Below, piece by piece: positions 1 through 9,958 of a stretch of DNA of 64,000 nucleotides. The stretch lies in assembly GCA_033557465.1 (NCBI GenBank), contig CM066033.1, positions 1,352,693,834 to 1,352,757,833 of the forward strand, given 5' to 3'. Position numbers and translations under genes: made by a program. Positions within the stretch are counted from its first letter, which is position 1, and each line of letters opens with the position of its first letter. The notes below the pieces were generated by a model. That model saw nothing but the letters and a program-made list of their open reading frames with translations, was not told where the DNA came from and did no database searches. The DNA comes from Ichthyophis bannanicus. Lineage: Eukaryota > Chordata > Amphibia > Gymnophiona > Ichthyophiidae.

Positions 1-1432
1 CTCTCCCCAGACCCATGTCCTGTATCATGGATCAAGGCCACAAAAAACAAACTCGCCCCATACCTCCTCCAAATAATAAACCAATCTCTACTCCAAGGTA
101 TTACGCCTTCTGACCTGAAAACGTCCTCCATTTGCCCCGTACTAAAGAACAATGCACTAAACAGAAATGAACCAAACTCATACAGACCAATAGCAAGCTT
201 CCCATTTTTTGCTAAAATAATTGAAAAAAACATCCTAAACCAACTTCAAGACTACCTAGATACCAATGCCCCCCTAGATGTGCATCAGTATGGTTTTTGC
301 CCATTTAGCCCTAACCGATAACCTTATCCGAGGCATAGATAACCCCCATAGATGTAAACAATCCCACCTATAATAACCTAGCCGACTGCATTAATGAAAC
401 CAAATCTTGGTTGAAATCCAACAATCTCAGCATAAACTTTAACAAGACAGAAACGCTCTATATCACAAGTAATCCAAACATAATCCTACCTCAAACATAA
501 CCATTAGCAACATCACACTCCCAGTCAAACAAGAGGTTAAATATCTTGGCATAATTCCTGACACATCACTCAGCATTCTACCACACCTGAAGCAAACAGC
601 CAGAACAGTCTTTTACAAACTAAAGACCTTATAACACATGAGACCCCTCCTCGAAACAAACAATTTCAGGTCAGTTGTGCAAGCCATCATTACCCTGCAC
701 TTTGACTACTGCAACAGCCTGTTGCAGGGGCTAACGACAAAAAACCTATACATACTCTGAGTGCAGAACATCACATCCAGAATCATCTGCAAAGCCTGAC
801 TAACCGACCATGTCACACCTCTCTTACATGACCTCCACTGGCTCCCATTTCTAAGCCGGATAAAATACAAACTACTCGTGACTACATTCAAGCTCATCAA
901 CAATGTTGCAGCATCCTTCCTCTGAACTCTCCTTCATACCCCTGCAGACACTAGATTACGAAGGGAGAACACTCTCCACTCCCTAAGAATCCCACACTCA
1001 ATCTGCAAAATGAAACAAACCACCAGCTCCAGAGCATTTACATACACGGCCTGCAGCCTCTGGAACTCCCTACCATTACCCATCCGTGCAGTCACAGATC
1101 TCCAAGAGTTCAGAAAGCAGCTCAAGACACACCTCTTCACCGCATACTATGGAGAAGACACCCAAACTCACAAGCTTCATTGACACACCAGCCCATTACC
1201 TAACACAACTGATGTTAAGGACTACTCAAGACCACACAGACCCTAATCATGCTCCTGTATATAGTTAACCTGTACATAACTTGACATGAAACATTTTCAA
1301 TTGTAACTATCATGTAAAATGTTAGTTCCTGTTTTATGTAATATGTTTGGTTCCCTGTAAACCGCCCCCAATCTCTGAAAGGGGCAGTATAGAAAAATGT
1401 AACAAATAAATACATTTTAAAAAATAAATAAA
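1..1432 (+). mobile_element. Degenerate L2-like LINE, RT region to 3' tail
   Basis: This is a remnant of the single large ORF of a non-LTR retrotransposon. Around 170-300 the translation reads like the LINE RT region that opens with SYRPIASFPFFAKIIEK, then QYGF, after which a deletion removes most of the catalytic domain. From about 650 to 1160 the C-terminal part returns with the family patterns DYCNSLLQG, LHDLHWLP and SLWNSLPLPIRAVTDL, broken by several stops. The 3' end is a short hairpin-like motif (AACCGCCCC ... GGGGCAGTATA) followed by AAAT repeats near 1405-1432. The clade is assigned by motif resemblance only. The element is cut by the window start and is non-functional. Confidence 0.75.
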
Positions 1433-1539
1433 GATGCACATTTAAGACTGAAATCGGCCAAATCTGAATTTACACCTGCTCTAACACGAACAGCAACCCT
1501 GCACCGTAAGGATTAAAGGAGATATCTCCCCTGACCTCT

Positions 1540-2080
1540 CAATCTTTATCTTTATCTTTATTTTATACTTGATACACCGCCAAGGCATTAGGGTGGTTTA
1601 CAATAAAACATCAATGCTGCAGAAGAACAGGAAAAGAACGCCATTTATGTGATAGGAGAGTGATAGGAGATACAGTGACAGCCAACAGAGATAGGAGGGA
1701 ATGAGAGAGGGGGAGACTAATGAGGGTCGGTGTCAGGGATGTTATAGGCCTGTTGAAATAAGTGTGTTTTGAGAAGTGTTTTGAATTTTGGATAGGAAGC
1801 TTCAAGGCGGAGCGAAGATGGTAAGGCATTCCAGAGCGAAGGACTGAGAGAGAAAAACTCATCTTGACATGTTAGCTCTAGATGAGCCTGAGATGGGGAT
1901 GGGAGAACAAGCCGATTTGCATGAAGCAAACAAAGTTGATGGTAGGGGGTGTGCAGGGTTATGAGGTTGGCTAAATATTGAGGAATTGAGGTATAGAGAA
2001 CTTTGTGCCAAAATCTAAAACTTATATTGAATCCTGTAGCGGAAGGACAGCCAGTGAAGCCGCATCAATGTTTATTTTCT
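1540..2080 (-). mobile_element. 3' fragment of an L2-like LINE, minus strand
   Basis: Read on the minus strand, this is the C-terminal end of an L2-like ORF (SLWNALPSSLRLEASYPKF, then KTHLF) followed by the 3' tail. The tail is a CCGCC hairpin motif and AAAGAT/AAAT-type repeats at about 1540-1600. It is 5' truncated and in two frames, so it is a dead copy. It lies just beyond the tail of the preceding plus-strand copy. Confidence 0.65.
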
Positions 2081-2877
2081 CCTGAAACAACAACAGCTTA
2101 ACTGAGATAAATATCTTCTGTGAATGACTGAGAGTGGCTGCATGTCTGAGTTTGCAGAATTGCTCTATGCATGCAAGTGCCGTCATTTACACTTGCGTAT
2201 TGTGAAATGCAGATACTTACAGGTATAGGTTGCAGAATTTCCCCTGCTGATTTTTCCCATGTGTATGCTTGTAAAATGGTGCCTCTCACTGCTCATGGTT
2301 GTCTATTCCCTCCTGTCCCTGCATGTCTTTCTATGATTTAAAACATTTATCCATATTGAGGGGCAGAGATATGCCGATTTTACATCAGATCTAAACATGC
2401 GCACCCTCTCTAATAAATCAATAGCTTTTCGGGCGTTTTCACTTTCACATTGCCACAGCCACATACATGACATTTCTAAAGTGTGCCTTTAAACACACTT
2501 TTCTGTTTGTTACTGCTATTCCCTGTGTGTCACATAACAGGACATTAACAGATTCTGTTGAAAAATTGCCACCACATGATAATACTTCCAGTTTTAGTAC
2601 TGACGCAAATATTTTTTCATGCAGAGCTATAGAAAGTATTCCAGTGAATGATTGGTTTTGACATAGGAACAAGGCAGGTGACAAAAGCAGAAGACAGAGT
2701 CAGTAATAACACTGAAGTACATGGCAACTAGGACTAGAAATGAATGCAATTAGCTAGATCATTTATCATGAATTTGGATAAGGAAAACCCTTCAGTATTC
2801 TACTTTTGGTCATTATAAATCTGGATCGAAAAATGGAAGCTAAAAGTCTTCAGGTTTTCAGATTCTGTCAGAATTTT
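2081..2877. other. Intronic sequence, no gene seen
   Basis: I see no coding pattern, RNA gene or repeat I can name here. The small open frames at 2445-2684 (minus) and 2467-2661 (plus) have no recognisable family motif and overlap each other, as chance frames do. Confidence 0.5.
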
Positions 2878-2889
2878 AAAAAGAGCTCT

Positions 2890-3184
2890 TTTCTGTAGTT
2901 GATGAGTTAACCGCCTTTTTGGATAGCAGGACTTAATCTTCTTTCATTTCCTGTTAATTTCTCTTTTCCGGGTTCATCGATAAGTCAAAGGAGTATGGTT
3001 ATTATTTTGTACAGCAACCACCCAGATTTATTATTAATTTGTCAATGTAAGCACCTCCTTGATGTGGACTAGAGTCTTTGGTTTTGTTTATTTCTTTTGG
3101 ATTGTCTAATGATATGACTGTTGTGATGTAACATTTATTTCTTTGTAATGTTGAAAATCCATAAATAAAAATTAAAAAAAAAAA
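2890..3184 (+). mobile_element. 5'-truncated L1-type 3' end with poly(A) and target-site duplication
   Basis: This segment of about 295 bp ends in AATAAA-like sequence and a run of about 17 A. It is bracketed by a 12-bp direct repeat AAAAAGAGCTCT at 2878-2889 and 3185-3196; the A-rich edge makes the exact border uncertain. A poly(A) tail plus a target-site duplication is the mark of L1-machinery insertion. The body resembles an L1 3' UTR (TTGTAATGTTGAAAATC before the tail). No ORF2 sequence remains. Confidence 0.7.
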
Positions 3185-3196
3185 AAAAAGAGCTCT

Positions 3197-3689
3197 CTCT
3201 TTAAACATAAATTTATTTTATTCTATTTTATAAAGAATTTTCATGTTGTGTAATTGATCCCTAGGCATGGTGTGCTGCTATTTCTAGGAAGCTTGTTGAG
3301 AAACCAACTTTTCCAGAAAGTGGCAGCAAGGATGGTGACAGGAAGCCCATGGAAAGCTAGTGCTGTTCCTTTTGTTATGCAAGTTCCAGAGTCTGAAAGG
3401 GCAAAATTGATGATGTTGGCTCTGCATTTTAGAGTGTTGAGAGGATATGCCCCTTCCTATCCCGCATATTTTCAGTATTGATTTGCTTAGTATAAGCCAG
3501 GTAGATAACTTCACTCAAACCAAGATTGTTGCAAATTATCCATTAGACATCTGTGTTATACTGCAAAGGCTTCTTTAGTAATAGTCCCATAGATGTGGAA
3601 GTCCCTTCTGTTTTGACATCTGTAAGGAGATTGATTGTTTAGGGAAAAAGATAAGCCACCTCTTTTTTTTTAATTTTTATTTTTAAGTG
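3197..3689 (+). other. Intronic sequence with a possible LINE remnant
   Basis: A 75-codon open frame at 3254-3481 has a weak resemblance to LINE C-terminal regions (KVAARMVTGSP, later GYAPSYPAYF compared with the L2 patterns NAAARLLTG and LAPSYL). No catalytic motif is present and the flanks are not recognisable. It may be a very old LINE or chance. Confidence 0.25.
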
Positions 3690-4166
3690 GGAAGAATTAT
3701 ACATAAAGGGTTCAGAATGACTGTGTTTAGGGGGGGGGGGGGAAGGGCGGAGGGTTGAAGATAGGAAAATATGCAGTGTTGTAATAGATATTAGAGGATA
3801 ACCGCCCACGTGATGCTAGAATGTCGATTAATCATAAATGTTTTATGGTGGGCTAAGAAAAAGTCGGTATTAGGCATGGAATAATTTCACTAAAAAAAAA
3901 AAGTTAAATGGGGGGGGGGGGAGAAGAACGCGAAGATAGGAAGCGATATAGACGAACGAACAATTGAAGAGGGATATAGGGTAAGGAGGGGGTGGGGGGG
4001 GAAGATAGAAGACTAGGCAATATTGAATGTTATACTAGAGATTAGGGGAAAAATACAATAGTTTGTATGATGGTTGCGAAAAACGTAACATGCGGTATAT
4101 GAAGATGTTTGTACTATATACTGAAACTTTTAATAAAAAGTTAAAATGGAAAAAAAAATAATGAAA
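3690..4166 (+). repeat. G-run-rich block ending in poly(A), probable L1-type 3' UTR
   Basis: The block contains three runs of 8-13 G (near 3730, 3910 and 3995) set in GAAGATAGGAA-type purine sequence. It ends with AATAAAAAGTTAAAATGG and an A-run at 4150-4159. Two stretches (about 3728-3795 and 3993-4055) look like diverged copies of each other. G-rich purine 3' UTRs followed by poly(A) are typical of L1-clade elements, and the L1 at 9.8-21 kb also has a purine tract. No ORF is attached, so the call is inferential. Confidence 0.4.
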
Positions 4167-4432
4167 TGGAATCAAATTTGTCATAGGGGAAAAAATACAG
4201 ATTAAATTTGTGAAAGAGCCAAACTGGACTGGAGGTTTCAGAGAAATAAGCTCCCCATAAAATGACCTAGTACATTTCTATAGGATAAACAGCCCTAGTT
4301 TCTGCAGCATAAAAACTTAGCAAGACCGAAACACAGCAGTTAGGTAATTCATCCTTTCATACTGCCTATCCCTTGTTCTGTACTCACCCCACTCCCTCAG
4401 AAATATCCCTAACCTATGAAGCTCAAAACTTA
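4167..4432. other. Intronic sequence, nothing recognised
   Basis: No coding or repeat pattern that I can name. It separates the L1-like tail from the next L2-like tail. Confidence 0.4.
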
Positions 4433-4626
4433 TGCTACTTTGCTGTAAATAGTTGTGAATATTTGTTATTATCTTATCTTATCTTTTAACCCCATTATCC
4501 CTGTTTCACTCCCTGTTATTTGTAAACTTGACATATGTTTTATGCTTAAGTACAAGGTTGTTAAAATGTAAACCGCGCTGATGATGAAGAGTGCGGTATA
4601 TAAAAACTGTTAAATAAATAAATAAA
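4433..4626 (+). mobile_element. L2-like LINE or SINE 3' tail fragment
   Basis: The right end has the hairpin motif shared by all L2-like tails in this window: AACCGCGCTGATG ... GTGCGGTATATAAAAAC, followed by AAAT repeats. The left border is approximate. Another L2-like element starts directly at the end of its AAAT run, so the tail probably served as a target site. Confidence 0.6.
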
Positions 4627-6322
4627 TCCCCCGCCCCCTTGCCCACAATTAGACCCCTGTTGAAAAACTGCAAGCTCGACCCCCTAAGGGTAGATTCCTA
4701 CAGACCCATTTCTAGCATACCTCTACTCGCTAAGATTATAGAAAAGGAGGTTCAACGACAGTTACAAGACCATATTGACACCGCTGCACCGCTAGACCCC
4801 TGCCAACACGGCTTCAGGGAATACCATGGAGTCAAAACTCTCCTCACCATCCTCTTCAGCAAGATTATCACTGGCATTGATAACATCCACCAAGGATTTG
4901 CCCTCATCTTTCTGGATATCGCCGCAGCGTTCGATTCAGTGAATCATGAACTCCTTTTAGCGAGACTAATTGAGAAGGGCATCACTGGAACAGCGTTTGA
5001 ATGGTGCAGGTCCTACCTATCCGGAAGATGGCAGCACGTCCGCTCAGGAGGCAGAACCTCAGAACCCTTCCACCTGGATCAGGGAGTCCCACAGGGTTCC
5101 TCACTTTCTGCCCTTCTGTTTAACATCTACATGCAGCCAATCTGTAAGATCATCCGGTCATTTAATGTCGACTGCATGCTTTATGCCGACGATGTTCTAC
5201 TATACACCCCCTTCTCCACTGACCTTTTAGATCTCTCCCCTCTAATAAACTGTTTCAATGCAGTATCTGACTGGCTTCTCTCCCAAAACCTCCGTATACA
5301 ACATAAGAAAACGGAAGTCCTCTTCATCACGAGGAACCTCAACTTCACCCCACCACAAGGTCTCAAAACAAATGAAGCTGAATTGCAATCCAAGCCTTCA
5401 ATACGTTACCTGGGAGTTACGCTGGATCAACGCCTGGATATGAAATCCCACATAGGAAATACAGTAGAACTATATACTATAAGATCCGTACACTGAGACA
5501 CCTATGCTCCATGCTCGAACCAAATGATTTCAGGACAATCTACCAAGCACTTATCATACCCCACTTCGATTATGCCAATGTCATCCATCAAGGTCTTCCT
5601 CAATCCACCTTGAACCCGTTACAGCTGGCAATGAATGCCGAAGCAAGGGTCCTTCATGGAGCCGCCAGGACCGACCACATTACACCTCTGCTGATTCAAT
5701 TACATTGGCTACCCATCCAGGCTAGAATTCTCTTCAAAACTCTACTCCTCATGTTCAAAGCTCTAAATAAGCTCTCCGCCACATCCTTATCTGCCCTTAT
5801 TAACACTACTATACCAAACAGAGCAAGAAGATCCACGTCCATCAACTCCCTGAAGCTCCCAAAGGCCTTAACAAGCTGCACTTCTTCTACAGCCAACAGA
5901 GCCTTTATCCTCTGTGCTCCAAGGTGCTGGAATGCACTACCCCCTGGCATCCGTGCTATCAACAGCTTAACACAATTTAAGAAAGCTCTCAAATTCCATC
6001 TCTTCAACAAGTACCTTATAGAGTCAACGGCACTCATAGACCTCAGCGAGTCCACCAATTAATATAGTTCCTTGGTGTCTCAATTAACATGCCAAGTCTG
6101 ATTCTCTATAAGTAAAGATTATGTTCATAGTAACTGCTCCTTGTAACTGATACCTTAGATTGTAGATAGTTACCCATGTTATCCAAGTTCCTTCCCTTGT
6201 TATCTGTAAACTCATGCATGTTGACTGTACTGAGATTTTTTGTTCTATGTGAACCGCGCTGATGCTGAATAGTGCGGTATATAAGAGAATTTAAATAAAT
6301 AAATTAAATAAATAAATAATTA
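4627..6322 (+). mobile_element. 5'-truncated L2-like LINE
   Basis: This copy of about 1.7 kb begins abruptly inside the RT domain after the preceding AAAT tail. It ends with the family hairpin (AACCGCGCTGATGC ... AGTGCGGTATATAAG) and AAAT repeats at 6290-6320. It is one of the best preserved L2-like copies in the window and can serve as the reference for the poorer ones. 5' truncation is usual for LINE insertions made by target-primed reverse transcription. Confidence 0.8.
4639..6062 (+). pseudogene. L2-like ORF2 (reverse transcriptase and C-terminal region), frameshifted
   Basis: The first open part, 4639-5496 (about 285 residues), holds most of a LINE reverse transcriptase. It shows SYRPISSIPLLAKIIEK, a palm motif FLDIAAAFDSVNH, QGVPQGSSLSALLFN and the catalytic box YADDVLLY. 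The second part, 5511-6062 (about 183 residues) in another frame, is the family C-terminal region (HFDYANVIHQG, QLHWLPIQARI, CWNALPPGIRAINSLTQF). One indel near 5473 separates them. No endonuclease domain remains because of 5' truncation. The enzyme would copy its own RNA at a nicked target, but this copy cannot encode it whole. Clade placement (L2-type) is by motif resemblance. Confidence 0.8.
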
Positions 6323-7674
6323 GCTCTCCAACCACTACTATACCACTGCAACAACTTCTTGACCTCGCAAGTATAGTTCAATTGCTCCCTCCCCAAAAGT
6401 CAACTCCTGCAAATATTCCACTACCCCCAGTTACCTCCCAAAAGTACTCTCCCTTGCAGCTATCTCCACCCCAACTACATTGACCTCACCTAAATGACCC
6501 AGCACAATTTCCCCACTTTATCTCCCCTGGCTTCCCGGTTCTGTTCTGCTGCAGCTACATGCACTTCCCAAAACTATACTCCGCATTATCCCCTAACCCC
6601 CCCACCCCCACCATGAACAAAGCTACCTCTCCCCTCTCTGTCAGGCACATACATGCTGCACATGCGTATGTGCAGAGGGGCTGGAAAGAATAGCATGAAC
6701 CATGTTCCGCATACTTTTCCCATTTGTATTTCCTACCTGAGTGGTGATGTGTTAGGAAAGTCCCTGGTATCTGGTCTATTTCTGTGCTATGGGGTAGGAT
6801 TGTGGTGGGTACTGGCATTAGTATTGGTTGGGAGAGGTTTCTTTCCCCTTGGACTCTGCATAATGTTTGTGTTTTTGTTTATAATTATTTCTTTTAATTG
6901 AACTGTATTTTTATATTTGGACACTAATGTTTTTGCTTTGCAAACTATCTCAACTGTTTTTTGGTCAGGTAAGTAATATAGAAATGCAGTAAAATGGAAT
7001 ATGGTTATTTAGAAAAAAAATTGCATTTCACTTTTACATTTATAAAATGAAGTAGCCCTTATAGAGGCTTTGTAGAAATCAAGAAGACACCTGAGGAATT
7101 CAAAGACATGTTTGAAGTGTCTGCAGCAAACCTCTTAGTGTTAAGTGGGTGTAAACTGTTGCTAGAAAATAAGCTATAGAAATATTTCCATCCAAAACAT
7201 ATTCCTATTTAGATGTTTTAATGTTTCATGGAGGATTGAATGTAGAAATAGTATTAAAGTAGGATGTTTTAAATGAAAACCATTCCTCAGTCCAATCAAG
7301 CACAGATCACAATACATTGAAGTGCCTAAGATACTTGGGCAAACCACTACTGGTGTCTATCGTTTTGCTCGTGAAGTCTGGGTTTTAGGAGTATAATTTC
7401 ATGCAAGCTTTGGAAAATCCTAGCTCTTAGGGGCTGATTTTGAACCAGCCTCTGAACACCTAAGATCACTGGCTAAAACTTAGCCTGCAACTTTGTCCTT
7501 TTCTATTACACAAAGTTTGAGTTATAAATGAACCTAAAATTAGGAAGCCACAATTTGGCTGCCCTGCTTTTTGGGAATTATAGGCTGACAGCTAAATTTG
7601 ATGCTGGAAATCAGCATTAGAGAGCACAGCTTCTCTGACCCCTGGAATACTTCTGGAACAGCTCATTTTTTGAG
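6323..7674. other. Intronic sequence, no gene seen
   Basis: No exon, RNA gene or mobile element recognised. The overlapping short open frames at 6555-6818 (minus) and 6653-6901 (plus) have no family motifs. The region is AT-rich and looks like old unique intron. Confidence 0.5.
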
Positions 7675-7835
7675 AGTCTATATTGATGCAGACTTCTGTG
7701 ATCCAGTCCCTGGGTTTTCTTGGCAAAGTGCACTCAAAAGTAGATTGCCAAGCTTTTTTTCTGCACTGTAAACCTGCAGCTCCTGGTATTCCAAGGTAGT
7801 CTCCCATTCAAGAATGAATCACACAATGACAACCT
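7675..7835 (-). repeat. Decayed 5S-rRNA-derived SINE, minus strand
   Basis: Read on the minus strand, about 7767-7810 matches the 3' part of vertebrate 5S rRNA (GAATGGGAGACTACC, then GGAATACCAG). After it comes a body (TTTGCCAAGAAAACCC-type sequence) that it shares with the better copy at 59140-59372. The 5' part of the 5S-like head is lost. This is a SINE with a 5S-derived promoter, not a 5S gene. Confidence 0.6.
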
Positions 7836-7889
7836 TTACCTGTTCATCACTAGTAAATGTTTAAAGGGGCATGTCTAGCCATGCTACTC

Positions 7890-8080
7890 CAAGAGTGTCA
7901 AGGTATAATTCTGGAGGACTTCAAACCTGTCTGGTTTTCAGGATAATCCCGAATGAATATGCATGAGATACGTGCAGCAGTGCCTCCATTTTTTGCAAAT
8001 ATGTTTTCTATGAATATTCATTATAGTCTGAAAACCTGACTGGTTTGTAGCCCTCCAAGATGGCAGTTCGGCACCATAAT
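7890..8080. repeat. Foldback (MITE-like) element
   Basis: About 7908-7968 and about 8008-8062 form a long imperfect inverted repeat. Each arm contains CTGGTTTTCAG-type sequence and GAATGAATATGCATGAGA-type sequence, with a loop of about 40 bp between them. The structure fits a short non-autonomous DNA transposon, possibly hAT-derived, that folds into a hairpin. I see no clear target duplication. It lies about 170 bp upstream of the first ASCC3 exon. Confidence 0.6.
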
Positions 8081-8248
8081 CTGACTTCTGAAGTCAGGAA
8101 ACCAGGCCCTTTGAAAATATACCTCTTATTCATTGTACTAAAACATTATTTTAGTCAGTGGACTCAATTCATCATGGCAATCATATTTTGACTGTTCTGA
8201 AACAGAGACACTGTAGCTTAGTCTTGATTCTAAAAAATTCCTTTGCAG

Positions 8249-8449
8249 ATTGGACAGCTTGTTTTTAGAGGGATGAAGAGACTGAACCGTATCCAGTCCA
8301 TAGTGTTTGAGACTGCCTACAAAACAAATGAGAACATGCTGATCTGTGCACCCACCGGAGCTGGAAAGACTAACATTGCTATGCTAACAGTCTTGCATGA
8401 AATCCACCAGCACATTCAACAAGGTGTTATCAAAAAGGATGAGTTTAAG
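8249..8449 (+). CDS. ASCC3: ASCC3 exon: start of first helicase cassette (motifs Q and I)
   Basis: This 201-bp exon encodes 67 residues in phase 0 at both ends. It is preceded by a pyrimidine tract and CAG (TTCCTTTGCAG) and followed by GTAAGA. The translation contains [16 protein letters not shown], which has the Q-type contact region, and the Walker A motif APTGAGKT at 8348-8371. I recognise it as ASCC3, a Ski2-like superfamily 2 helicase of the ASC-1 complex. That complex unwinds alkylated DNA for repair with ALKBH3 and splits collided ribosomes. No stop or frameshift is present, so the exon looks functional. The window holds no start codon for the gene; earlier exons must lie upstream of position 1. 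Confidence 0.93.
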
Positions 8450-8900
8450 GTAAGAATGTAATGAACCGAAGCACTCTTTGTAATGCACAAGATGAACCTC
8501 ATCATACATTGATACTCGTTCACATCAAATTAAGAAGTTTTCAAGGGTATTTTACTTCTGCAAGTCACACAAAGAATGCTGCTTCATTTACTTTAAAGCA
8601 ATGCTTGTTTGTGCCATGAAAGTCTTATTAACTATGTGAACAGCTATGAAAATACATTTAGTTCTGATGCAGAACCAATTTTGAAAGTGATGAGGCTATA
8701 TAAACAAAATCCATTGTCCTCTAAACAGCTGCACGCTTATCCAACAAAGATAACTACTTTTCATATATCACTATTAAGATTTTTCACTGTAAGTGCCTGG
8801 AATCATATTTCACAATAAATTGTGATTTGTATTGGTTGCCATAATACAAACAAGATTGTGGGTTTTGCTCATTTATCAACAACATGTCCTTTTGGTACAG
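8450..8900 (+). other. ASCC3: ASCC3 intron (451 bp) between the two exons
   Basis: It starts GTAAGA and ends TTTTGGTACAG, a standard GT-AG intron. It is short compared with its neighbours and I recognise no repeat inside it. The small open frame at 8609-8818 has no family motif. Confidence 0.85.
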
Positions 8901-9041
8901 ATTGTATATGTAGCTCCTATGAAGGCCTTGGCAGCTGAAATGACAAATTACTTCAGCAAGCGTCTGGAACCACTTGGCATCACAGTGAAAGAACTGACTG
9001 GTGATATGCAGTTGTCAAAAAGTGAAATTCTTCGAACACAG
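8901..9041 (+). CDS. ASCC3: ASCC3 exon: helicase motifs Ia and Ib
   Basis: This 141-bp exon encodes 47 residues in phase 0 at both ends. It follows the acceptor TTTTGGTACAG and precedes the donor GTATGT. It continues directly from the preceding exon: [14 protein letters not shown] is helicase motif Ia and [17 protein letters not shown] covers the TGD (Ib) region. Both bind the translocated nucleic-acid strand in Ski2-like helicases. The sequence is conserved without gaps. The DEAH-type Walker B exon expected next is not found in the remaining 55 kb, so the following intron is at least that long. Confidence 0.93.
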
Positions 9042-9479
9042 GTATGTTCAGCTCAGGTGAAAATGAAGTTTGCATCATTTTACCTTTGAAAAACTGTTAT
9101 ATGCCTTCTCTGTACCTAGGATATTAAAAAACTGTGTTTAAAGTACAGGAATCCGATGGTGTCCTTAGGAATAGGACTATAAAAATACTAAGGTTTTTTT
9201 TAAATCCTACTGCTTTGATGATCTACATAATGCATATTGACAAACCTGTGTGTAGGCAAACTTAGCCTAAGAAGAAATAGAAAATTGCTATACAACTTGT
9301 TACATTTTGTTTAAACAGATTTGCATATAAGGAAGGAAAAATATTTAATCTCTAGTTTGTTGCTATATTCATTCTTTGTTCTTGCATACCTGTTTCTGAT
9401 TCACAGAAGTGCCATTTAGCTAAGGGGATCATAAAGCCAGGTCCATTTTTTAACAAAGGCTTTGTCTCTTTAAACATCG
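9042..9479. other. Intronic sequence after the second ASCC3 exon
   Basis: It begins with the splice donor GTATGT. I see no repeat or gene in the rest of the segment. Confidence 0.6.
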
Positions 9480-9636
9480 GGTATGTCTTATGTAATCTAG
9501 TTTTATGTTCACTTAATGTTTAATGTAATGCAATATTGCACTGTTTGCTATATTGTTGTTTAAGTTCCTTGTAAACCGCCCCTGATCTCTGGAAGGGGCG
9601 GTATAGAAAAGCACACAAATAAATAAAATAAAAATG
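9480..9636 (+). mobile_element. L2-like LINE 3' tail fragment
   Basis: It ends with the hairpin AACCGCCCCTGATCTCTG ... GGGGCGGTATAG and AAATAAATAAAAT at about 9618-9632. This is the same tail as the element at 1-1432. Only the 3' UTR is left. Confidence 0.7.
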
Positions 9637-9958
9637 TCATAGTGAATGCAAGTGGAGAAAATAATATTTTATCCCAAGAAATAATTTGGCTTCCAAAGGT
9701 TATAATTTGGCTATTTGGCAGCCCAAGAAGGCTTATTTTTCTAAACTAGAGCTGGCAGACAATAGGCTACAAGAGCTTTTTCAGATTAAGCATGGTTTTC
9801 TGCAGCCTTAAATTTAGGGGAAGGGAAGGAAGTGACATCACTCACCGTGATGGCAGCTTGAGCGGCGAGCTCCAGGGCCATTCAGATGAAAAAAGCAAGA
9901 ATATCCCCGAAGAGGTGGTTCGCGGCATCCCGGAGAGCAGGAGGAGGAAGACTGGAGA

